64,000 nt of DNA, from assembly GCF_001667885.1 (NCBI RefSeq), contig NZ_LZJW01000132.1, forward strand, positions 1 through 64,000, in the 5' to 3' direction. How positions within the stretch are numbered: the first letter of the stretch is position 1; each line of letters begins with the position of its first letter. The position numbers and the translations under genes were made by a program. The DNA comes from Mycobacterium scrofulaceum. GTDB lineage: Bacteria > Actinomycetota > Actinomycetes > Mycobacteriales > Mycobacteriaceae. The notes beneath the pieces are model-generated. The model was given only the letters and a program-made list of their open reading frames with translations. It did not search any database and was not told the DNA's origin. This document shows, in pieces, positions 16,918-26,382 of this stretch.

Positions 16918-17662
16918 CTGAATAACCCACCGCTGCTTGGTTTTTAGCCACCGGGTGCTTGACGAAGTACATGGCCACGCTCTTGCCGACCAGCGGATTG
17001 AGCAGCGATTCGGCCAGCTGGGTTACCTTCGGGCGCCGCATCAGGTCCCACACCAGGAGCTTGTGGTAGGCGGACACGGCTCGATGCTCGGTGTTCGAGA
17101 CTCCCACGGCGCATTTCAACCACCAGAAGGGCGAGTGCAACGCGTGCGCGTGGTGAGCGTGCGTCATTTGCATTCCGCCGTCGAGGATCTTGGCGCGCAA
17201 TTCACTGGCCCGGTAGACGCGCACGTGGCCACCCTCGTTGCTGTGGTATTCGTCGGACAGCAACCAACAGACCCGTTCCGGCAGCCACCGCGGCACACTG
17301 ACCGCCAATGTGCCGCCGACTTTGAGCACCCTGATCAGTTCGGCGATGGCGGCGTCGTCGCGCGGTATGTGCTCAAGGATTTCGGACGCGATCACGCAGT
17401 CGAACGTCTCGTCGGCGTAGGGCAATTTGAGCGCGTCCCCGACCACGACCTTCGCCGATGCCCCGGCGGGCGCCTCACCGGTTTCGGCCATCGCGCGCAA
17501 AATGGTGTCCACCGAACGCAATTCGGCCTCATCGCGGTCGAACGCGATCACGTCGGCGCCGCGCCGATACGCCTCGAACGAGTGCCGGCCCGCCCCGCAA
17601 CCGACATCGATGACCTTGGTGGCCGGTCCGATCCGCAGCCGGTCGAAATCGACTGTCAGCAT
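16904..17662 (-). CDS. class I SAM-dependent methyltransferase (Methyltransf_11)
   Basis: A 252-residue methyltransferase. The SAM site is canonical: motif I KVIDVGCGAGRHSFEAYRRG, the acidic end of strand 2 (VIAFDRDEAEL), VVGDALKLPYADETFDCVIA and SEILEHIPRDD. The C-terminal 80 residues (HAHALHSPFWWLKCAVGV) carry aromatic and possibly membrane-facing segments. The ATG at 17662 overlaps the end of the GT4 gene, and its end overlaps the toroid-protein gene, so the three are one operon. A methylated sugar or lipid-linked glycan is a plausible product, by inference. Confidence 0.86.
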   Translation of the reverse strand: MLTVDFDRLRIGPATKVIDVGCGAGRHSFEAYRRGADVIAFDRDEAELRSVDTILRAMAETGEAPAGASAKVVVGDALKLPYADETFDCVIASEILEHIPRDDAAIAELIRVLKVGGTLAVSVPRWLPERVCWLLSDEYHSNEGGHVRVYRASELRAKILDGGMQMTHAHHAHALHSPFWWLKCAVGVSNTEHRAVSAYHKLLVWDLMRRPKVTQLAESLLNPLVGKSVAMYFVKHPVAKNQAAVGYSVASV

Positions 17663-18927
17663 TGCGCTTCTCCCTGGGCCGCCGACGAAGCGGCCCGGCG
17701 AGCGATCGCGCGCTCATACACCCGAACCGTTTGAGCGGCCACGGCCTCCCAGCTGAAGACGTTGACCGCGCGGGTGCGTCCCGCCTTGCCCAGGTTCCGC
17801 CGCTTCTCCGGCGAGTCCAGCAGGGCACCGAGCGCGTGGGTGAGCGCGTCGACGTCGGCGGGCGGCACCAGCTCGGCGCACGCGCCGTCGGTGCCCAGGA
17901 CTTCGGGGAGTGCGCCCACCCGGCTGGCCACGATCGGCGTCCCGCTGGCCATGGCCTCCACCGCGGGGAGCGAAAAGCCTTCGTAGAGCGACGGAATGCA
18001 GGCTACTTCGGCCGAAGCGAACAGCGCGGCGAGCTCGGCGTCGGAAAGCCCACTGGTGATGTGGACGATGTCGGAGATGCCGAGCTCGGCGATGAGTTTG
18101 TGGGTGGGACCGTTGGGCTCCACCTTGGCGACGAGGCACAGCTCGAGATCCCTGCTGGTGCGCAGCCGGGCCACCGCGTGCAGCAGCGTGCGGACGCCCT
18201 TGAGCGGGGTATCGGCGCTGGCGATCGCGATGATCCGTCCGGCCCGCCGGGGCTGCGGCCCCGGCTTGAACAGCTCGGTGTTCACGCCCAGCGGCACGAC
18301 GTGCAGCTGATCGGGGGAGACAGCGAAGTCGCTGACGATGTCCGCGGCCGACGACGAGGACACCGTCAGCAGGTCGGGAATCTGGCGCGCCACCCACTGC
18401 TGCATGTCGAGGAACCCGTACCACCGCCGCACCAACGGTTTTCGCCACCATCGCGCGGCGGCCAGGTCGAGCACGCGGTCGCGGGTGATGGGGTGGTGGA
18501 CGGTGGCCACCACCGGCAGACCCGCGCCGGCGATCGTGAGCAGTCCGGTGCCCAGGCTCTGGTTGTCGTGGACGACGTCGAAATCGGCCGTCCGGCCGGC
18601 CAGCAACCGGGCGGCGCGCATCGTGAACGTCCGCGGCTCCGGGAACCCCGCCGTCCACGTGGTGAGCAGTTCCAGCAGGTCGATCGAGTCACGGATCTCG
18701 CTGGGGCGCGGCACGCGAAACGGGTCGGGCTCGCGATAAAGGTCCAGGCTGGGCACCTTGGTCAGCCGTACCCGCGGGTCGAGCAGGTCGGGGTAGGGCT
18801 GGCCGGAGAACACCTCGACGTCATGGCCCAGTTCCACCAGCCCGTGGCTGAGATGTCGCACGTAGACGCCCTGTCCGCCGCAATGGGTTTTACTACGGTA
18901 GGACAGCAGGGCAATTCGCATACTCAA
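17656..18927 (-). CDS. glycosyltransferase family 4 (GT-B fold)
   Basis: A 423-residue GT-B retaining glycosyltransferase. The N-terminal domain starts MRIALLSYRSKTHCGGQGVY with the Gly-rich acceptor loop and LSHGLVELGHDVEVFSG. The C-terminal domain has the donor-binding E-x7-E motif in EGFSLPAVEAMASGTPIVAS and KGVRTLLHAVARL. No signal or membrane segment, so cytosolic with NDP-sugar donor. It is first gene of the GT4-methyltransferase-toroid operon, and a promoter with an overlapping palindrome lies about 80 bp upstream. Sugar and acceptor unknown. Confidence 0.9.
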   Translation of the reverse strand: MSMRIALLSYRSKTHCGGQGVYVRHLSHGLVELGHDVEVFSGQPYPDLLDPRVRLTKVPSLDLYREPDPFRVPRPSEIRDSIDLLELLTTWTAGFPEPRTFTMRAARLLAGRTADFDVVHDNQSLGTGLLTIAGAGLPVVATVHHPITRDRVLDLAAARWWRKPLVRRWYGFLDMQQWVARQIPDLLTVSSSSAADIVSDFAVSPDQLHVVPLGVNTELFKPGPQPRRAGRIIAIASADTPLKGVRTLLHAVARLRTSRDLELCLVAKVEPNGPTHKLIAELGISDIVHITSGLSDAELAALFASAEVACIPSLYEGFSLPAVEAMASGTPIVASRVGALPEVLGTDGACAELVPPADVDALTHALGALLDSPEKRRNLGKAGRTRAVNVFSWEAVAAQTVRVYERAIARRAASSAAQGEAQC

Positions 18928-19007
18928 CTCTTCTTTGCTGGTGAATGACCGCGGAACAGCGCCGAACCCATCGCGGTCAACGGACTCCCGAACTCCGTGA
19001 CAGCAAA

Positions 19008-19053
19008 CTGGACATGTGTCCAGACTATAGTTCGATCACCTAATCGAGCGCAA
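19008..19053 (-). promoter_or_regulatory. promoter with overlapping operator for the GT4 operon
   Basis: On the minus strand TTGCGC (19048-19053) and TATAGT (19024-19029) are separated by 18 bp, a good sigma-70 (SigA) pair. Just downstream, over the expected start point, lies the palindrome CTGGACA-TG-TGTCCAG (19008-19023), with 7-bp perfect arms. A repressor of the TetR type bound there would block transcription of the GT4 operon. No regulator gene is adjacent. Confidence 0.6.
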
Positions 19054-19498
19054 CGAGCTCGAACGTCACCGGCATCCGCGGGAACGGTCTCACGAAAATC
19101 CGGCATCAAAGGATCATGCCACCCGGCCCGAAAGCGGGTTGACCCGTTCCGCCCGGCCGGGAGTGCGACCGGGCGTGCCCCGGGTGATCGGGGTCGCGGT
19201 CGACGCACGGCTGGCGGATAACCCCGACGTAAAGGTCGGTTTTTCTGCGAGCCGGCCTCCATGTCGCCCGGGCGGCATCGACGCGGCGCGGCCCACGGCA
19301 TCCCCGGCCGTCAGCGTCCGGCCGGCCGCACGGCGCGCGGCGCCACCAGCCCCAACCTGCGCGGCGGCGATGCCGTCGGGGATCCGGGCCGCAACCTACT
19401 CGGGCCCGCTCAGGAGCGGCGAAAGCCGGCCGCGTTGGCGCGCCGCGAGCTCATCGAGGCAACAGCACCGGTTCTGAGCCGTTTGTTACCATCGCGCG
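19054..19498. other. 445-bp non-coding stretch
   Basis: GC-rich spacer upstream of the DUF1906 gene. Open frames occur on both strands, but none has a ribosome site, family-like sequence or consistent codon bias. I see no repeat or RNA gene in it. It should hold the promoter of the DUF1906-glycerophosphodiesterase pair. Confidence 0.5.
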
Positions 19499-20305
19499 GT
19501 GCAGGGTTCGGCTGCATCAGGCGAACGCCGCGGGCGGCGATCGGCGTCGCGACGCGACGTTCTGAAACTTGCCGCGGCGCCGGCTTTCCTCAGCTTCGTG
19601 ACGTCGGCCGCCAGCTCCGCCGCGCCAACGGCGTCCGCCGCCGACCTACGGCTGATCGATTTCGCCGAGCGCAGGATTTCCCCGGACGAGATCAAATCCG
19701 CGGGCTATGCCGGGGTGGTGAATTACGTTTCCGAGTCGCGGCCGGGCGCGCATTTCGAGGCGAAGCCCATCACCCGCGAGTACGCGGACGCGCTGCGCGC
19801 CGCGGGCCTGCAGATCGTCAGCAATTTCCAGTACGGCAAACCCGGGTGGCCCGACCCGTCGGACTACACCCGCGGTCATGACGGCGGGGTCGCCGATGCC
19901 CAGACGGCGCAACGGTTGCACGCCGCCGCCGGGGGCCCGCCGTCGGCCCCGATATTCTTCAGCGTCGACGACGACATCGACGAGAACACCTGGAACAGCA
20001 TTGCGGTGCAATGGTTTCGGGGGATCAACTCCGCACTGGGCGTGGGCCGGACCGGCATCTACGGGCATGCCAACGCGTGCGGCTGGGCGATCCGGGACGG
20101 CGTCATCGGGAACTCGACCACACCGGGGCACCGGTGGGCGTGGCAGACCAAGTCGTGGTCGCACGGCGCGCGCGAACCCGCGGCGGTGCTCTACCAGGCC
20201 GTGGTCAACAGCCCGGCCAACCCCAGCCCGCTGCTTGGCGGGATCAACGTGGACATCGACGAGGTGTTGGCCGCCGACTACGGCCAGTGGAGCCTGGATC
20301 GGTGA
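19499..20305 (+). CDS. Tat-exported DUF1906 glycosidase-like protein (Rv2525c-type)
   Basis: A 268-residue protein with a twin-arginine signal (SRRDVLKLAAAPAFLSFVTS), then a DUF1906 TIM-barrel domain: LRLIDFAERRISPDEIKSAG, YAGVVNYVSES, FFSVDDDIDENTW and INVDIDEVLAADYGQWS. It is the same architecture as M. tuberculosis Rv2525c, a Tat substrate of the cell wall with a glycoside-hydrolase-like fold. The acidic SVDDDID cluster is a likely catalytic site, but activity is unproven. Start is the GTG at 19499. A glycerophosphodiester phosphodiesterase follows by 16 bp. Confidence 0.9.
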   Translation: MQGSAASGERRGRRSASRRDVLKLAAAPAFLSFVTSAASSAAPTASAADLRLIDFAERRISPDEIKSAGYAGVVNYVSESRPGAHFEAKPITREYADALRAAGLQIVSNFQYGKPGWPDPSDYTRGHDGGVADAQTAQRLHAAAGGPPSAPIFFSVDDDIDENTWNSIAVQWFRGINSALGVGRTGIYGHANACGWAIRDGVIGNSTTPGHRWAWQTKSWSHGAREPAAVLYQAVVNSPANPSPLLGGINVDIDEVLAADYGQWSLDR

Positions 20306-20321
20306 GCCGTGCGGGCGGCTG

Positions 20322-21125
20322 ATGGCTGATCGCGGCGTACCCGCCGTGCAGTTTCTGCGTGACGCCGGGCGAATCGCCATGGCGCACAGGGGTTTTACGT
20401 CGTTCAAGTGGCCCATGAACAGCATGGGAGCCTTCTGCGAGGCGGCTAAGCTCGGGTTTCGTTACGTCGAGACCGACGTTCGGGCGACGCGCGACGGCGT
20501 CGCGGTGATCCTGCACGACCGGAACTTCAGGTCGGAGTCGGGGGAATGTGGCGCCATCGACCGCTGGCACTGGCGCGACGTCCGTCACCTGCATCTAGGT
20601 GCGGGAGAATCGATCCCGACCCTGGAGGAACTCCTGGGCACGCTGCCGGACATGCGGATCAACATCGATATCAAATCCGCGTCCGCCATCGTTCCCACGG
20701 TCGAGGTGATCGAGCGAATGAAGGCACACGACCGGGTGCTGATCACATCGTTTTCCGAACGCCGGCGGCGCCGTGCGCTGAGTCTGCTGTCCAAGCGGGT
20801 CGCCAGTTCGGCGGGCATCGGCGCGTTCCTGGCCTTGCCGGCGGCACAAACGCCGGCAAGCCGGTCCTACGCCTGGCAGCTGTTGCGTGACAGTGACTGC
20901 CTTCAGCTGCCGCCGCGGCTGGGTCGGATACCGATCATCACGCGCGGGTTGGTCCGGGCCCTTCACGAGTCCGGACGCCAGGTGCACGCCTGGACGGTCG
21001 ACGACCCGGCCACCATGCACGCGCTCTTCGATATCGGCGTTGACGGCATCATCACCGATCGGGCGGACGTGCTCCGTGAGGTGCTGGTCGCCCGCAACGA
21101 ATGGCGACCGCGCCAGGCCCACTGA
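20322..21125 (+). CDS. glycerophosphodiester phosphodiesterase (GlpQ-like)
   Basis: A 267-residue GDPD TIM-barrel enzyme, splitting glycerophosphodiesters to glycerol-3-phosphate and an alcohol. Catalytic and metal-binding motifs are visible: AHRGF (His22 base), FRYVETDVRATRDGVAVILHD (Glu-Asp and second His), INIDIKS (Glu/Asp metal) and the C-terminal HAWTVDDPATMHALFDIGVD. No signal peptide is seen, so cytosolic unless exported otherwise. ATG at 20322, just after the DUF1906 stop. The longer reading from 19878 is antisense-like noise. A shared terminator follows. Confidence 0.9.
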   Translation: MADRGVPAVQFLRDAGRIAMAHRGFTSFKWPMNSMGAFCEAAKLGFRYVETDVRATRDGVAVILHDRNFRSESGECGAIDRWHWRDVRHLHLGAGESIPTLEELLGTLPDMRINIDIKSASAIVPTVEVIERMKAHDRVLITSFSERRRRRALSLLSKRVASSAGIGAFLALPAAQTPASRSYAWQLLRDSDCLQLPPRLGRIPIITRGLVRALHESGRQVHAWTVDDPATMHALFDIGVDGIITDRADVLREVLVARNEWRPRQAH

Positions 21126-21249
21126 TGGGTCCGGTCGGCCGGCGCCGCCGATTACGAGACTTAAACCACGGCGAGCGTTCGCGGCGTGTCGTGTGCGTCG
21201 TTTACGTGTCGCGAGCCGACCAGGTTTTTCTCGCGCTGACCTGACGCAC

Positions 21250-21282
21250 GGCGCCCCGCGAGCCGATGGCCCGCGGGGCGCC
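21250..21282. terminator. bidirectional GC-rich hairpin
   Basis: GGCGCCCCGCG (21250-21260) pairs perfectly with CGCGGGGCGCC (21272-21282) around an 11-base loop. It lies between the convergent glycerophosphodiesterase and katG genes, so it probably ends both. There is no T-run, as is usual for mycobacterial hairpins. Confidence 0.65.
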
Positions 21283-21298
21283 GCTTGCTATCCCGGTC

Positions 21299-23536
<2,238 letters not shown>

Positions 23537-23568
23537 AGCAATCCTTCCTTGGTGAATCGGGCTGCGAG

Positions 23569-24009
23569 CTAGGGACCTGCAGTCGAACAGTCGGGGCAGA
23601 CGCCCCAGTAGATGACTTCGGCCTCGTCCAGGACGAAGCCATCCAAAACGTTGTTGTCGTCGGACGGGGTGAGACAGGGCGCCTCACCGACGGCGCAATC
23701 GATGTCGGAGATCACGCCGCAGGCCCGGCACACCACGTGGTGGTGGTTGTCGCCGACGCGCGACTCGTAGCGGGCGACCGACCCGGCGGGCTGGATCCTG
23801 CGTACCAACCCGACGGTGCTCAGCGCGTTGAGGACGTCGTACACCGCCTGGCGGGACACGTCGGGCAGGCCCACGCGGACGGCGGAGAAGATGGTCTCGG
23901 TGTCGGAATGCGGGTGGGCGTCAACGGCCTCCAGCACCGCGATCCTGGGCCGGGTCACCCGGAGATCGGCCATGCGCAGTCGTTCCGCGTAATCGGCCGT
24001 CGATGACAC
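23569..24009 (-). CDS. furA: FurA, Fur-family repressor of katG
   Basis: A Fur-family metalloregulator of 146 residues. The winged-helix part includes LRVTRPRIAVLEAVDAHPHSD and DVSRQAVYDVLNALSTVGLV. The dimerisation part has the metal site NHHHVVCRACG and a second CPDC pair near the C-terminus for structural zinc. The GTG at 24009 is chosen over the ATG at 24027 because Mtb FurA starts at the same point (SSxxDYAEQLR) and because the promoter places transcription start at this codon. It is expected to repress its own operon with katG when metal-loaded or reduced. Confidence 0.95.
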   Translation of the reverse strand: MSSTADYAERLRMADLRVTRPRIAVLEAVDAHPHSDTETIFSAVRVGLPDVSRQAVYDVLNALSTVGLVRRIQPAGSVARYESRVGDNHHHVVCRACGVISDIDCAVGEAPCLTPSDDNNVLDGFVLDEAEVIYWGVCPDCSTAGP

Positions 24010-24015
24010 CGCACC

Positions 24016-24045
24016 AATATCACGCACTTATTTGGAACGAGTCAA
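24016..24045 (-). promoter_or_regulatory. furA-katG promoter, leaderless
   Basis: On the minus strand TTGACT (24040-24045) and GATATT (24016-24021) are 18 bp apart. The first base of the GTG start codon lies 7 bases after the -10 box, so the transcript would begin at the start codon. A leaderless furA mRNA with a promoter of this shape is established for mycobacteria. The A/T-rich stretch between the boxes is where FurA is known to bind. Confidence 0.75.
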
Positions 24046-24093
24046 GACTTTACTGTGAAGTGACGCACAACCGGCGGTGACGAATGAGCTGCG

Positions 24094-25371
24094 TCACGTC
24101 TGCGGCTTCAGGGCGCTGCCTTTGCGCCAGTCGTCCCAACTGAGTGTCCAGTCACCGTTCTGGGCCAGCGTCAGCGGTGGGCCGCCGCTGTTGCGGACCT
24201 CGACCACGTCGCCGGGTACGGAGAAGTCGTAGAACCATTTCGCGTTGTCGGCATTGAGGTTCAGGCATCCGTGCGAGGTGTCCTGATGGCCCTGCGCCCA
24301 TACCGTGGCGTCCAGCTCGTGCAGGTAGATGCCGTCGGTGCTGATCTTGGTGGCCCAGTTGATGGTTTCGCGGTAGCCCAGGCGGGAATTCTTCGGCAGG
24401 CCGAACGTGGAGGAGTCCATCACGACGGGGTTGCCCTTGTCGAGCACGGTGTAGGTGCCGGGGGGAGTCCACAGCGAGATGCTCTTGCCGCCGACGTTTT
24501 CGGTCCCGCCCATTCCCATCGAGGTGGGCATCGTGCGGACCAAGGCCCCGTTGTTGAAGACGGTGACCTGATGGGTCGCGTCGTCGGCGATGGAGACGTG
24601 GGCGTCGCCGATCCGGAACGACACCTTGGTATCGTCCTGCCCGAATAGGCCGTTGCCCAAAGAGATTCCGTAAATTTTGGCCTCGGCCGTGACGGTCGTG
24701 CCCGGCGCGTAGTAGTGCTCCGGGCGCCAATGGGCGTTCTGGTCGTCGACCCAGTACCACGAACCCTCCACCTTGGGGTTGGTGGTCACCGCCAGCTGGC
24801 GCTCGGCGGCGGCGCGGTCGGCGATCTGTTCGTCGAAGTGCGCGACGATCACCGTCCCGACCCCGTAGGTGCCGCCATCTTTGAGTGCGGCCTCCGACGT
24901 GGCGGTGAACGACACCTTGGTCTGGTTGGATGGCTTCACCGTCGAAAACGACGAAACCTGAGTTGACACAACACCATTGGGGCCCCGGCTGGTGACCGTC
25001 AGGGTATAGGTTCGGCCATACCCCAGGGGGACGGTCGGCTTCCATACGGTGTTGTCGGGTGTCGTCACGCCCTGCACCGATTTGCCGCTTTCGTTGACCA
25101 TTTTGACGTCGGTCAGCGTTCCGGTGTCGGCCTTGACCGTCACGGGCGCAACCGGGTCCACGTCGTGCGCGTCCGGGCCCGGCGTGATCGTCACCTGCGC
25201 GGGCCCCGACTTGGACGAGGCGCTGCGGTGACCGCAGCCGCCGCTGAAGCAACCGATGGACGCGGCGATCACCACGGCGCCAACCAGGGCGACGACCGCC
25301 AACACCGCGAGCAGTAACCGGCGATCCCGGAGGATCCGGTGAACGGGCCGGTCACTGGTCTTGGACATCAT
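24094..25371 (-). CDS. L,D-transpeptidase (LdtMt2-like, Ig-like domains + YkuD)
   Basis: A 425-residue enzyme forming 3-3 cross-links in peptidoglycan. A cytosolic basic tail and one membrane segment (LLLAVLAVVALVGAVVIAAS, about residues 18-37) precede a Ser/Gly linker. Two Ig-like domains follow (to about 270), including TTNPKVEGSWYWVDD and AHWRPEHYYAPGTTV as in LdtMt2. The YkuD domain holds the catalytic Cys in QDTSHGCLNLNADNAKWFYD with the upstream HELDATVWAQ. The domain order matches LdtMt2; SIGC after the membrane segment is a poor lipobox. ATG at 25371 chosen. Confidence 0.92.
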   Translation of the reverse strand: MMSKTSDRPVHRILRDRRLLLAVLAVVALVGAVVIAASIGCFSGGCGHRSASSKSGPAQVTITPGPDAHDVDPVAPVTVKADTGTLTDVKMVNESGKSVQGVTTPDNTVWKPTVPLGYGRTYTLTVTSRGPNGVVSTQVSSFSTVKPSNQTKVSFTATSEAALKDGGTYGVGTVIVAHFDEQIADRAAAERQLAVTTNPKVEGSWYWVDDQNAHWRPEHYYAPGTTVTAEAKIYGISLGNGLFGQDDTKVSFRIGDAHVSIADDATHQVTVFNNGALVRTMPTSMGMGGTENVGGKSISLWTPPGTYTVLDKGNPVVMDSSTFGLPKNSRLGYRETINWATKISTDGIYLHELDATVWAQGHQDTSHGCLNLNADNAKWFYDFSVPGDVVEVRNSGGPPLTLAQNGDWTLSWDDWRKGSALKPQT

Positions 25372-25506
25372 TGAGCTGGCGGATCCTTGCGTTCTGTTGG
25401 TGCCGGGTCGAGGTCGCTCGCTGCCCGGCGCGACGATGTTGTCCTTCAGGTGCCACGGAGGTGCGGTTTTTAAACCGACGGCGCCGGGCGCGTGGATCAT
25501 GGCGTC

Positions 25507-26322
25507 ATGGCCGGCGATGAACTCGACAGTCTTTATTGGGCGCCGCCCAAGGAATTCACCGCGGAGCGCGCCAGGTTGGCCGCGGCGGCCAAACGTCGCG
25601 GGGACGACGCGGCGGCCAAGCGAATTTCCGCTTGCACCAAGCCAACTACGGCGGCGTGGATCGTCAACCGGCTCGCGCTGCGGCACCGGGACACCGGGCA
25701 GCGCTTGGCGCGGCTGGGCGATGACTTGCGTGCCGCGCACGCCGCCATGGACGGCGCCCGCATCCGGGACTTGTCGGCTCAACAGCACCGGCTCATCGAC
25801 GACCTCACGCGGGCCGCATTCCAAGCGGCGGACATCGAACAGCCGTCCTCAACCGTGCGCGACGACGTCACCAGCACGCTGCAAGCCGCCATCGCCGAGC
25901 CGGAGGTCCGGCAGCGGCTCGGCCGGTTGGCCCGCCCCGAGCAGTGGTCCGGTTTCGGCGACTTCGGCGCCGCGACCGCGATACCGACAACCTCTCGCAA
26001 GACCAAGGAGCAGCCGGCGAAACCGCGGTCACAGCCCGCCAAGCGGTCCGCGCGCGACGCCGCCACGCAGCGGCGTCTCGACAAACTCACGGCGGCCGTG
26101 ACCGCCGCCGAGCGCAAGGCGGCCGACGCCGACGCCGCGCTGTCCGAGCGCCGCGCCGAGCGCGATGCGGCCCGCCGGCGTCGCGATGAGGCGCTCGCGG
26201 CGTGGCGGGCCACCGAGCACGAACTCGAACGCGCCGAGGCGGGCTATGACCGCGCCAAGCGAGCCAGCCGCGAGGCGGAAGAATCGGTCAGGGAGGCGAA
26301 AGCGCAGCTGAGGCGGGCGTGA
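25507..26322 (+). CDS. coiled-coil protein of unknown function
   Basis: A 271-residue protein (ATG 25507; 25492 also possible). The N-terminal 150 residues are helical with a conserved-looking start DELDSLYWAPPKEFTAERAR and KPTTAAWIVNRLALRH. A basic Lys/Pro linker at about 155-185 separates a long Ala/Arg/Glu coiled coil (QRRLDKLTAAVTAAERKAAD onward). No catalytic motif or signal peptide is seen. The layout (small helical domain plus coiled coil) is found in many mycobacteria as a conserved hypothetical. It is divergent from the L,D-transpeptidase gene with 135 bp between. Confidence 0.8.
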   Translation: MAGDELDSLYWAPPKEFTAERARLAAAAKRRGDDAAAKRISACTKPTTAAWIVNRLALRHRDTGQRLARLGDDLRAAHAAMDGARIRDLSAQQHRLIDDLTRAAFQAADIEQPSSTVRDDVTSTLQAAIAEPEVRQRLGRLARPEQWSGFGDFGAATAIPTTSRKTKEQPAKPRSQPAKRSARDAATQRRLDKLTAAVTAAERKAADADAALSERRAERDAARRRRDEALAAWRATEHELERAEAGYDRAKRASREAEESVREAKAQLRRA

Positions 26323-26382
26323 CGCCGCCCCACCGGGCCGCGTCGGTGTTTCCCTGGGGTCGGCAGGGGTATTAGCCCACCC

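Noticed and set aside
18924..19301. 125-codon minus-strand frame before the GT4 gene
   Set aside because: It covers the promoter and operator; no domain or ribosome site.
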